Below, piece by piece: positions 37,869 through 48,064 of a stretch of DNA of 64,000 nt. Both the position numbers and the translations under genes were made by a program. Location of the stretch: assembly GCF_003086295.3 (NCBI RefSeq), contig NC_092050.1, forward strand, positions 147,318,699 to 147,382,698, read 5' to 3'. Every line of letters begins with the position of its first letter. The stretch's first letter is position 1. Source of the stretch: Arachis hypogaea. Lineage: Eukaryota; Streptophyta; Magnoliopsida; Fabales; Fabaceae. Below the pieces are notes generated by a model. It ran no database searches. It was not told where the DNA came from and saw only the letters and a list, made by a program, of their open reading frames with translations.

Positions 37869-38690
37869 ATGGCTTTAGCTACCAATATTTCTGCACAAAT
37901 TAGCAGTATTCCTATGCTGAATGGTTCAAACTTTAAAGTTAGGAAGGATACCGTGGAGATTGTCCTCGGTTGTATTGATCTAGATATAGCTTTTCGATAA
38001 GAAAAACCCACTTCCACTCCGAAAAATCTTAATGAGGTTAAAATAGAGAAGTGGGAGAGATCCAATCGAATGAGCATTATGATCATGAAACGCTCAATTC
38101 CTGAGGCGTTTCGGTGCTCAATTACTGAGGATAAAGATGCCAAACAGTTCCTAAAGAATGTTGAAAAATTCTTTACTAAGAATGAAAAGGCGGAGGCAAG
38201 TAGTCTTTTGAGCAAACTTGTCTCCATGAGGTATAAAGATAAAGAGAACATAAGAGATTACATTATGGAAATGTCTCATCTTGCTTCAAAATTGAAAGCA
38301 CTAAAGTTAGAGTTGTCTGAAGATTTACTCGTGCATTTCATTTTGATTTTCCTTCCTGCACACTTTGGGTAATTCAAAGTGAGTTATAACACTCTGAAGG
38401 ACACTTGGTCCTTAAATGAGCTTATATCTCACTGTGTGCAAGAAGAAGAGAGGCTACAGCAAGATAAGACTGAAAGCGCTCACATGGCTTCATCTTCTCA
38501 ATATAAAAGAAAGCGTGATACTATTGCGGATGTGCCTTCTCAGCAGAAAAAGGTTAAGAAACAGGATCAAGTTTCAACTTGTTTCTTCTGTAAGAAGGTG
38601 GGACACATGAAGAAGGATTGTACCAAATATGCCACCTGGCGTGTAAAGAAGGGTATAATTCTGCTTTCATTTTTTCTGAGGCTAGTTTAA
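37869..38690 (+). pseudogene. copia gag
   Basis: Starts MALATNISAQISSIPMLNGS (37869). The UBN2-type gag core (KDKENIRDYIMEMSHLASKL) is at 38240-38300. The zinc knuckle CFFCKKVGHMKKDC is at about 38582-38623. Stops at 37998-38000 and 38370-38372 interrupt it. Confidence 0.8.
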
Positions 38691-40320
38691 GTTATGCACC
38701 TGTTGATACTTGGTGGGTAGATTCTGCTGCTACTACTCATGTAAGTGTTACTATGCAGGGTTGCCTATGGAGCCGACCACCAAGTGATGCTGAAAGATAC
38801 ATCTATGTGGCAAACGGCAATATAATTCCAGTCGAAGCTATAGGAACCTTTAGATTATTTTCCATGAGTGGATTTTACTTGGATTTATTAGAGACATTTT
38901 ATGTACCATCATTTAGACGAAATTTGGTTTCTGTTCCTTGTTTGGACAAATCAGGTTATTTTTGTTTGTTTGGAGATAATAAAGTTAGTCTCTTCTATAA
39001 TTCGAATAATATTTGCTCTGGTCATTTGGTGGATAATCTATATAGGCTATAGGCTTGAATTAAATTCCTATAATAATGAAATACTGCAAACAGGTACAAA
39101 AAAAAAACTAAATGAGAATTCGGCATCATTATGGCACAAGCGCCTAGGTCACATATCTAAATAGAGAATTTAGAGGCTCGTGTCGGATGAAATTCTTGGA
39201 CCCCTAAATTTGGCAGACTTTAAAGTCTGCATTGAGTGCATAAAGGGAAAAAGGACAAACAAAAGAAAATTAGGTGCCGAGAGAGCTAAAGATGTCTTAG
39301 AACTGATACATACCGATATATGTGGCCCATTCCCTACTGTCTATTGAAATGGACAACAGTACTTTATTACGTTCATAGATGATTACTCTCGTTACGGGTA
39401 TCTATATTTAATTCATGAAAGGTCCCAAGCCTTGGATGTTTTCAAGTCTTTCAAAGCTGAAGTTGAACTTTAACTTGGAAAGAAAATTAAAGCTGTCAAA
39501 TCTGATCGTGATGGTGAATACTACGGAAGATATGATGGTTCAGGTGAGCAACGTCCCGGGCCTTTTTCTCTTTTCCTAGAGGAGTGTGGTATTGTTCCAC
39601 AATACACCATGCTAGGCAAACCTAGCATGAATGGTGTTGCAGAGTGAAGGAACCGAACTCTTAAGGACATGGTGAGAAGTATGATTAGTCATTCTTCCTT
39701 GCCTGAATCACTCTGGAGAGAAGCCTTAAAGACCGCAGTGTACATTCTTAATAGGGTGCCAAGCAAAGCAGTTAACAAAATCCCATATGAAATTTGGATT
39801 GGGAAAAGGCCCAGTATAAAGCATTTGCATATTTGGAGATGTCCAGTTGAGGCGCGACCTTATAGGCCGTATGAAAGAAAATTGGACTCAAGGACAATTA
39901 GTTGCTACTTCGTTGGTTACGCTGAGCGCTCACGGGGGTACAAGTTTTACAATCCTGTATCAAGGTCTATTTTTGAAACGGAAAATGCGAGATTTCTTGA
40001 GGATGTTGATTTTGGGGGGAGGGGGGAAGAAAATATTAGGAATGTTGCTTTTGATGAGGATTCTGTAACTGACAATGATCAGGTCCTTGTGCCTATTGTT
40101 GTTCAAGATACAATTATAGTACAAGATCAAAATGAGAATCCTACTGTAGATCTAGTTACAGTACAAGAGAACAATGAGAATATTGTTGTTGCTCAAGATA
40201 CTGCTACAGTACCGAAAAATAATGAGAATCCTCCTCAACCTCAACCCATACAACAAGCTCAACAACCTCAAGAAGTACCATTAAGGAGATCCAACAGAAA
40301 AAGGGAGAAAACCCATCTAT
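38640..40320 (+). pseudogene. copia protease and integrase
   Basis: Protease active site WWVDSAATTHVS at about 38712-38745, continuing to a stop at 39052. The pre-integrase motif SLWHKRLGHIS is at about 39127-39160. The integrase core shows HTDICGPFPTVY (stop inside), FITFIDDYSRYGYLY, KSDRDGEYYG and, around 39625-39650, SMNGVAE followed by a stop. 39669-40322 is open ([39 protein letters not shown]) and ends in a Gln/Asn-rich linker. Confidence 0.85.
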
Positions 40321-40322
40321 GA

Positions 40323-41441
40323 TCTCAAACAAGCTTTCCGTCAATGGTATCACAAGTTTAAGGCATTACCTCATATGGTTTTGAGGTAAATATTATAGAT
40401 GAATATGTATACCGCAAGTTCAGTGGGAGTAAATACTTTTTTTTGATCTTATATGTTGATGACATTCTACTTGCCAGCAACGATATAGGCTTGTTGCATG
40501 AAATTAAGAAATTTCTATCGAACAAATTCGAAATGAAAGATCTTGGTGATGCCTCTTTTGTATTAGGAATCGAGATACTAAGAGATCGTTCTCAAGGTAT
40601 TCTTGGATTATCACAAAAGAACTATATCGAAAAGATTTTAAGTAGATATGGCATGAAAAATTGTAGACCAATGGACACACCTGTAGCTAAAGGAGACAAG
40701 TTCAGTCTCAAACAATGCCCTAAAAATGATCTTGAGAGGACAACAATGCATGATAAACCTTATGCATCAGCAATAGGGAGCTTAATGTATGCTCAAGTCT
40801 ACATACGTCCCGATATATCATTTATAGTGGGAGTGTTGGGTAAATACTTGAGCAATCCAGGCATGAATCATTGGATAGCTGTTTAACGCGTAATGCGTTA
40901 TTTAAAGAGAACAAAGGATTACATACTCACTTATCGGAGATCAGAAAATTTGGAGATCATTGGGTATTCTGATTCCAATTTTGTGGGATGCCAAGTCAGT
41001 AGATGCTCTACTTCAGGCTGTATCTTCATTTTGGCTGGAGGAGCTATTGCATGGAAGTCTAACAAATAGACTCTTGTAGCTTCCTCAACAATGGAGGCAG
41101 AATATGTTGCTTGCTTTAAGGCATCTAAACATGGCATATGGCTACGAAACTTTGTCACTGAGCTTCATATAGTAGATGACATTGAAAAGCCATTAAAGAT
41201 ATTATGTGACAACAATTCAGCAGTATTATACTCCAACAACAATAAGAGCTTGACAAAATCGAAGCATATAGACATCAAGTTCTTAGTTGTCAAGGAGAAA
41301 ATTCAAGAAAATAATATTTCCATAGAACATATAGGAATAGAGTATATGCTAGCAGACCCATTAACCAAGGGATTGATCCCTAAAGTCTTTCATGAGCACA
41401 CTACTCGGATGGATGTCAATATTTGTGATGCCTTGGTTTAG
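40323..41441 (+). pseudogene. copia reverse transcriptase and RNase H, N-terminal part deleted
   Basis: The RT starts abruptly near the active site LILYVDDILLASND (40445-40485), so the fingers and palm upstream (the usual KWVFK... region) are missing between about 40325 and 40400. LGIEILRDRSQGILGLSQKN and SAIGSLMYA follow, with a stop at 40886. RNase H continues as YSDSNFVGC, STMEAEYVA and LLCDNNSA-type motifs (KILCDNNSAVLYSNN), and ends HEHTTRMDVNI with a stop at 41439-41441. Confidence 0.85.
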
Positions 41442-41845
41442 TGGGAGTTTATGCTATATGTTCTATGATAGATATTGAGTTATTTTTCTGCAGAATTAAG
41501 TTGATGGTTTATTTCATGTTATGTGAAATGTTCATTTTGCTATATTCATATTGTATTTGATCTCAATAAAGTTTTAAAGTTGGACCAGCTGGAAATAGAC
41601 ATGCATGAGATCACTTGGCATGTAATTTTCATATTACTCATCCAAATTTGATCTATGTCGTTAAGTATATTAGGATGGTGATTTTCGTGGTTTAGTCACG
41701 ACATTAATGTGATAAAAGCTGCGGTAGTTTTATATCTAATGTATGAGACGGACCAGATTGTTAAAGTAATGAGAGAAATAGCATTCAGATACGCGCATAA
41801 AGTTTATAAGGTGTGATTATGTCAAGAAAGAATACATGTATAACC

Positions 41846-41857
41846 CAAGTGGGAGAT
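41846..41857 (+). other. Polypurine tract of the copia element
   Basis: AAGTGGGAGAT immediately before the TGTTAGG start of the 3' LTR; this is the usual copia second-strand priming signal. Confidence 0.75.
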
Positions 41858-42408
41858 TGTTAGGAAATTATTTTAATTTCCTAATTTATTTGTGGGCAAT
41901 ACATATATTAATTGTAATAACAAATTATGCTATTTCAAATTAAATGACTTATATAATTATGATCTCATTTATTGTTATAAATGCTAATTGAATAATTCAT
42001 TATTACTTTTGATTTGGAATTAAATGAGAATAAAACCAGATATTATCTTTTGTTCCTTAGATAATTATCTTTTTGAATTTTAGATATATTATCTTTTGGG
42101 CTTTAGATACTATTTTATTTGAGCTTAAGGGTTTAATGGGTGCCATGCTCAAATATAAATAGGCCTACAGGAGTTTTGGTCCCCAATATACCAAAGCCGC
42201 CTTTGTTGTTCTTTCCCCATCAAAAGAGTTGCAGTTCATCCACTTGGGAATATAGAAAGGTTTTGGTTGAAGAAGATCGAAAGAACCAAGATCCAAATTC
42301 TTCCATTAATTTCTAACTCTTATGAGTAAAGGTACGCTTTCGCATTATGTTATATTTTGGTGATTCAATATGGATGATCTGGGTTAATAAAATTAATTTA
42401 TTCCAACA
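41858..42408 (+). repeat. 3' LTR of the copia element
   Basis: 551 bp from TGTTAGGAAATT to ATTCCAACA (TG...CA), with a TATA-like AAATATAAATAGG at about 42152-42164. It is followed directly by minisatellite DNA at 42409. Confidence 0.75.
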
Positions 42409-43290
42409 AGTGGTTCTCCCGGCCGCACCACCGCGCCGTGCATGAACGGGTGCTGCACCACAGCACCGTGCAAGAATGGCTCTCTCGGTTGAAGATCGTG
42501 CCGTGGCACCACCACGCCGTACATGAACGGGTGCTGCACCATAGCACCGTGCAAGAAGGGCTCTCCCGGCCGCACCACCGTGCCGGGCATGAACGGGTGC
42601 TACACCACAGCATCGTGCAAGAAGGCTTTCTCGGTTGAAGATCATGCTGGGGAACCACCGCTCCGTGCATGAACGGGTGCTGCACCACAGCACCGTGCAA
42701 GAAGGCTCTCTTGGTTGAAGATCGTGCCGTGGCACCACCGCGCCGTGCATGAACGGGTGCTGCACCATAGCACCATGCAAGAAGGGCTCTCCCGGCCGCA
42801 CCACCGTACCGTTCATGAACGGTTGCTGCACCACATCACCGTGCAAGAAGGGCTCTCTCGGTTGAAGATTGTGCTGCTGCACCACTGCGCCGTGCATGAA
42901 CGGGTGTTGCACCACAGCACCGTGCAAGAAGGGCTCTCTCGGTTGAAGATTGTGATGCTGCACCAGTGCGCCGTGCAAGAAGCGCTCTCTCAGTTGAAGA
43001 TTGTGCTGCGGCACCACCGCGCCGTGCATGAACGGGTGCTGCATAGCACCGTGCAAGAAGGGCTCTCCCCGTTGAAGATCGCGCTACGGCACCACCGTGC
43101 CGTGCATGAACGGGTGCTGCACCACAGCCCCGTGCAAGAAGTGCTTTCTCGGTTGAAGATCATGTTGCGGCACCACTGCGTCTTGCATGAACGGGTGCTG
43201 CACTACATCACCGTGCAAGAAGGGCGCTCCCGGTGGAAGCACCGCCGTGCCGTACATGAAGGGGTGCTGCACGACAGCACCGTGAGATGG
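42409..43290. repeat. Minisatellite array of 81-bp and 66-bp units
   Basis: The core GTGCATGAACGGGTGCTGCA recurs about every 66-81 bp with scattered point changes. The shorter unit replaces a TTGAAGATCGTGCTG-type segment by GGCCG. A partial unit is also present at 36470-36546. It is open in more than one frame on both strands simply because unit lengths are multiples of three and stops are rare. Confidence 0.9.
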
Positions 43291-43305
43291 CAAAAACTGT
43301 GACAT
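42409..43305 (-). pseudogene. Repeat-protein gene, 5' part: tandem 27/22-residue units
   Basis: About a dozen tandem units of 81 bp or 66 bp, both multiples of three. On the minus strand they read as HGAVVQHPFMHGAVVPQHDL then QPREPFL (27 residues), or a 22-residue form with VRPGEPFL. A start at 43305 (MSQFLPSHGAVVQHPF) lies about 100 bp below a TATA-like run at 43402-43414. A stop (CAG to TAG) interrupts the frame near 43084 and a shift occurs near 42690, so the present copy is broken. The frame continues in the 36261-36546 fragment across the copia insertion. Each unit has a perfect hairpin, GGTGCTG-CACCA-CAGCACC. The product is not recognised; the repeats are hydrophobic and His-rich, with no signal peptide. 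Confidence 0.5.
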
Positions 43306-43401
43306 GGTAATCGTGATCAAGATTACAGAAAGTGAGTGAGAAGAAGAGAGATTACAAGTAATATCAACAAACTAAAATAACCATCTAGTAAGAGACGAAG
43401 C

Positions 43402-43414
43402 CATATATATATAT
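43402..43414 (-). promoter_or_regulatory. TATA-like run upstream of the repeat-protein gene
   Basis: CTATATATATATA on the minus strand, about 100 bp before the proposed start at 43305, followed by a pyrimidine-rich leader. It is plausible as a core promoter but low in complexity. Confidence 0.35.
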
Positions 43415-43424
43415 AGAAAAAGTA

Positions 43425-46400
43425 TAAAGAACCTACATTAATCAGCCAAATTTTTAAATAGCTCTATTTAATAATTAATTTTAAATTTTTTAAATTAAAA
43501 ATTTGAATAAATAAATCTTAATTAAAAACGATAGAAATTCTTCCCTTTCTTTCACACTGCCATAGCCGCATAGAAATCTTTCCCCCATCTCCATCTCCCA
43601 CTCCCACAGTCGCACAATCCACACTCCTCTCCATTGTCATCGTCACCAAACCACCCAGTATAAAATTTTCTCTGTCCTCCTCAGCCACACCAACCCTCTT
43701 CTCCTCTCTTCGCGAACCAGACCTTCGCACCTGCCTCTGATTTGTTGCCGTCAGCAACTCCAGGGCCACCGAACACTAGCTTTGGCCTCTCGCTCTGCGC
43801 CACCCCATCTCACTCTCCAACACTGAACCAGTAAAACAGCTGAAATTCCTTGAGCTCAGCCAAGCTTCGACGCAACAGAGGATAGTCCCTGTTCCTCCAT
43901 CATTTGCTGCTGAATTCGTTTGAGCCGGAAGCGTTGAAATTGTTGATTTGGTATAACTGCTGCTGGAATTAACTGTATTGATGATTTGCTCTTTTGAGCT
44001 GAATTAATGGAGAATTGGCTGTTAAGATTGTGTGAAAATTGCTTGATTGGGTAGAGTTTCACTGTTTTACTAATTTCGTGAATATATTGCTGAAACTATT
44101 GGGTAAATTTTGTGTTTGTATTGAAAATATTTTACTGACAATTTTTTTTTGAAAAATTTCTGCTGAAAGTGTTTGGAACTATTCTGAGTTTGCTGATTGA
44201 ATGGATGGAATATGTTGCTGAATTCATTTGAACTAGTTTAATTGACTTTTTTTCTTAAATTAATGGAGGAATTGCTGTAATTGCATACATTTATGCATAT
44301 TTTCTTGGTGTAATTAGTATAGGATTGTGGATGTTTTTGTTTGCTCTTAGTTGAATTTTTTTTTATTGTATATTGATGTTTTTCGGTGTAAATTTTTTTT
44401 AGGTAGATTTCTACACAAATATCCCAAGCATTCTTTGCAAGAAAAGTGCATCAATTTGGGCGGATACTGCAATGATCAATGAAGAATAAAAACTTTCATA
44501 ACTTGTCAAACTAATGTCTTTTAACACATGTGATGATGTCACCGGTTGAGACACTTTTAATAAATTTTGAGATTTTCTTGAGTTATAGTTGTGAATTTTT
44601 ACAATAATTTAAGAATTGGATGTATTTTATTTTGGTTCTACTTAGGATCTTTCTTCTTGTAGGTAACTTAAATGTTTTTGCAAAAATTTAATTGAATAAC
44701 GTCACACATTTCTTTTGTTAAATAAATAGATGTTTCTTTTTCTACTAAATGGATGATTTTTCTTGTATTAATTTTGGTCAATGTTGAATTCCTGTATTTA
44801 TAGTGTTGCAAATTGTATAGATAAGTTAAATGAATATTATGATTCCTTTCATTGCATCGTAGCATGACGACAAATTTATAGTTACTTATGTAGAATAAGT
44901 TTTTTTTTTTTTTCATTCACATTTTTTTTTTCATTCACATGACTTTTATTAAAGTAACATCTATTTAGCATGAAAAAGAAACATATTGATACTTGACAGA
45001 AGTAACATCCACTTATATTTTTGCAAAAATAATTAAGTATCTAACATAAGTTACTTGTATTTATTCTTTAATAAAGATGATTCAATTGATAGTGAATATA
45101 AATATCACAAAAGAAGGGGAAAAAATTTGTATTTATTCTTCATCTTTCCTCTTGAACTTAATGAAAAATACAATCACTTCCATTGGTTTGGCTTTAACAC
45201 TAAAAAATATGCATCTAGTCTACAATTGTTCAAACACATACATAGAGATACAATAATTGAAACTCAAAGCCAACATGCACAAGCTCAAAAAAAATAAAAT
45301 AAAATAAAAACAAAAAAGAGACAAATTAAAAGATTCTTAGAAGTAAAAGGATTAGATTCTTCAGTTTCAACAAGCTTCCATAATTTCTCTTGAAGATTCC
45401 TTACTCTGTCCTTGATTTTTAGAAGCTTTCTCCATCTATATGCAGTCCATAGACCAAAGTCACCATATACAACAATATAGGAAGCTCATACATAAGGGTA
45501 GGTTTTTGCATGCTCTTTGATTTTGAGATAGTATTTCTGTAATGAATCTATCAAGTTCACAATAAAAGAGCCACTTGCTACTTGATCATCATTCATCAGT
45601 ATTCTGGATCGGTGTAGCGGAACTTATTGCTTGTGGCTGATTTACCATGCTCCCTGTCTGTAATACCAGTTATGGATAGTATGATAGTTGCATAACCAAT
45701 GATCCTTTGACAATGGAGCCCTGTAAAATAACATCAAAACATAAACACACAGCATGCAGAATCAAACAAATTCCATCTATTCACGATAAAATGCAACATC
45801 CAATTTAATTTGAAAAGAACCATCCATCTATTAATTGAAACGAACATCCGTTTTAGTTGATATGAAACATCTAACAAATTAGGAAAAATTTCACCCTTGC
45901 ACCATGTTTAAATAACTACACTCAAACCTAACTTCAATTCAAGCAAATTTAAACTATTTTTTTCCTAACTCCCAAACCACATAAAAAAAAACAGGGGAAT
46001 ATGTCAATGTAGAATCTAACAATTCAGGCAGAACCAGTAACATGCAGAATCCAACTTAGTTCATCATGATATAAAAAATCTCTAATCATATGCAATTCAG
46101 CAAAATCCAACTCTTGATAACAACATCATTCGCTCTCTAAATTCAGCAACATCCAATATCTAGTTATAGCAATTTACAAACATACTACAACTTAGCATTT
46201 GCAAATAGAATTCAGCTATCCAAACAAAAGAACATGAGTATAAACTTTTTGAAAGGGAGATACATGTTGCATAAACGAAAAAATCATCCAACCATGATAT
46301 AAAAAAAAAAGGTAAAAACCCCAATCTATAATAAAAGAACCATACAGTTAAAACTCCAATAGATGTTGTTAAACCTCCAACAAATCTGTCCCAAAAAATC

Positions 46401-47262
46401 AAATTTTTTATGCTAGAATTTCACATAATCAAGTTTAGACCCAAGTTCAATTAGGAAAAAAAACATACTTATCACTAACTTACCTTTTTGCGAAACTCCC
46501 AAACCACAAGGAAGAACATCAACTAAGGTATCCAAGAGCAATCAATCAAAGCACACAGAACCCACAAATGAAACATTCAGTTGATATTTATCAAAACGAC
46601 CGGTGGTTCATCAAATTTTACGAATATCTCATACTACTTCCAGTACTAGTACCTGAAGTATCCAACATAACATACAACACAACAGATACCTCCAATCCCT
46701 AAAAAATCACCGGAAACACTATAACAACACCATATCCAAACCCTTTTTAAAAAACCCGAAGAGAAAATCAGAAGCAACATCTAAATACTTACCAATCAGT
46801 GAGATGAAGGGAGGTTTTCAGGCTGGAGCAGGGGCTGTCCAATGGCGTTCAGCAGAGCTGCACCAGGAGGCTTCAACGGCGCTGCCAACACCGGCATGCA
46901 GCAGCAGCGGCGCGCCCTCCGTGAGCAGGAGAACCTACTCGTTCGACAAACTTGGGTGGGAGCCCGTCACCGCGACCGAGATTGGGGAAGCTACAAGGGG
47001 ACGGGAGAGTCGTACCGTTCTGGTACGTTGGACGGAGGCGTGGCGTCAAATGAAGTCAGAGACGACGTTTGCCCGAGGATCCTATTGTTCTGGTGTGGCC
47101 GTGGATGGTTTCAAAATCTGATGCGGTAAAATAGTAAAAGGAAAGGTAGGGTTTTGAGCAAGGTGAATTTTGGGATTCGGCTGAAGTGAAATGGGTTTTG
47201 AGATCCCGGCCCAAGAGCATTTGGCTGATTTTTTGCTAGAATCCTCTTAGTTCCCTAGCATT
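43425..47262. other. Unclassified AT-rich repeat block, possibly one DNA transposon
   Basis: Both ends carry AATCAGCCAAAT in inverted orientation (about 43439-43450; complement ATTTGGCTGATT at 47219-47230). Inside, the left 0.45 kb and right 0.35 kb are GC-richer, while the centre (44400-46750) is AT-rich and repeats words like AACATCCA and AGTAACATC many times. Open frames at 46804-47129 overlap in two phases and match no family I know. No transposase was found. It may be a non-autonomous element; class uncertain. Confidence 0.4.
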
Positions 47263-47750
47263 ATTGATAGTTATATACAGGGTAGACTGAGCAGTTTTAT
47301 GGTGGCACAGTTTTAGGTGATTAAGCACGGTAAGTATGAGTTTACTGGAGCAGTGGAGGGATTTCGACCTCAAAATAAAGAGCTGTGACATGGTCCAACT
47401 CCAAAGTGTTGGTGGACAAAAATACTTGTTTTAAAAAATAGTTGGATGAATCAAAGATTGTTAGACCCCTTTAACCATGAAATTTAGAAAATAAAAATGG
47501 AACTAAAGGTTTGAATTAATAACCATAAAAAAATTTTAGTATAAAATTTTCTTATATTAATTTAAGTAAAATTGAATTCATTTGAAAAAAATTAATTCAC
47601 CCTTGTTGTAATTTTAGAATTGGATTTATTTGTAATTTTCTTATATTAATATCAAGTAATGATCCTAAACAGTTTAAAATTATTTTATTTTATAATTATT
47701 AATTATTGCTAGAATGTACAATTATATAATGTTAGATATAATAAATATAT

Positions 47751-47857
47751 CTCGCCTTGTGCATGCAGCAACCCATTGGCCAGCGGCAAACCCTTAAATG
47801 GAGCTCAGTACCGCGACGGATTAGTCCTTGACCTGCCGGGTTGGGGGATACCGTGGG

Positions 47858-47900
<43 letters not shown>
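47751..47900 (+). mobile_element. 5'-truncated SINE-like retroposon with long poly(A)
   Basis: About 107 bp of body (GGAGCTCAGTACCGCGACGG, later GGTTGGGGGATACCGTGGG) followed by 43 uninterrupted A (47858-47900). It is flanked by a perfect 16-bp duplication GATATAATAAATATAT at 47735-47750 and 47901-47916. The poly(A) tail and long target duplication are hallmarks of LINE-mobilised retroposition. The unbroken tail and perfect duplication suggest a recent insertion. The 5' A/B-box half is missing. Confidence 0.85.
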
Positions 47901-47902
<2 letters not shown>

Positions 47903-48064
47903 TATAATAAATATATATAACTATAGTTGTAATTTAAAACAATTAATTAAATTAAAATTTTTTAATATTAAAGATTTTCCTTGTCCTAAACCATAAATAA
48001 TCTTAAGTTTCAATTGAATTGGTTTGAAATAATTTCTATTTGTAAAATTCTATAATAATCAAGA

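Larger units (their letters stand above)
36547..42408 (+). mobile_element. Degenerate Ty1/copia retrotransposon lacking a clear 5' LTR
   Basis: Plus-strand order gag, protease, integrase, RT, RNase H is typical of copia. The 3' LTR (41858-42408) and polypurine tract are clear; a matching 5' LTR is not seen upstream, so the 5' end is deleted or replaced. Stops are scattered through every domain. Flanking DNA on both sides is the same minisatellite family (36470-36546 and 42409-43290), so the element sits inside that array. Where the copia-derived sequence starts between 36547 and about 37320 is uncertain. Confidence 0.8.

Noticed and set aside
42409..43290. A CRISPR-like array
   Set aside because: Units are 66-81 bp direct tandem repeats with no unique spacers, in a plant nuclear sequence; it is a minisatellite.
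46804..47129. A pair of overlapping frames of about 100 residues
   Set aside because: They overlap in two phases with no known domain, inside an unclassified repeat; not enough to call a gene.
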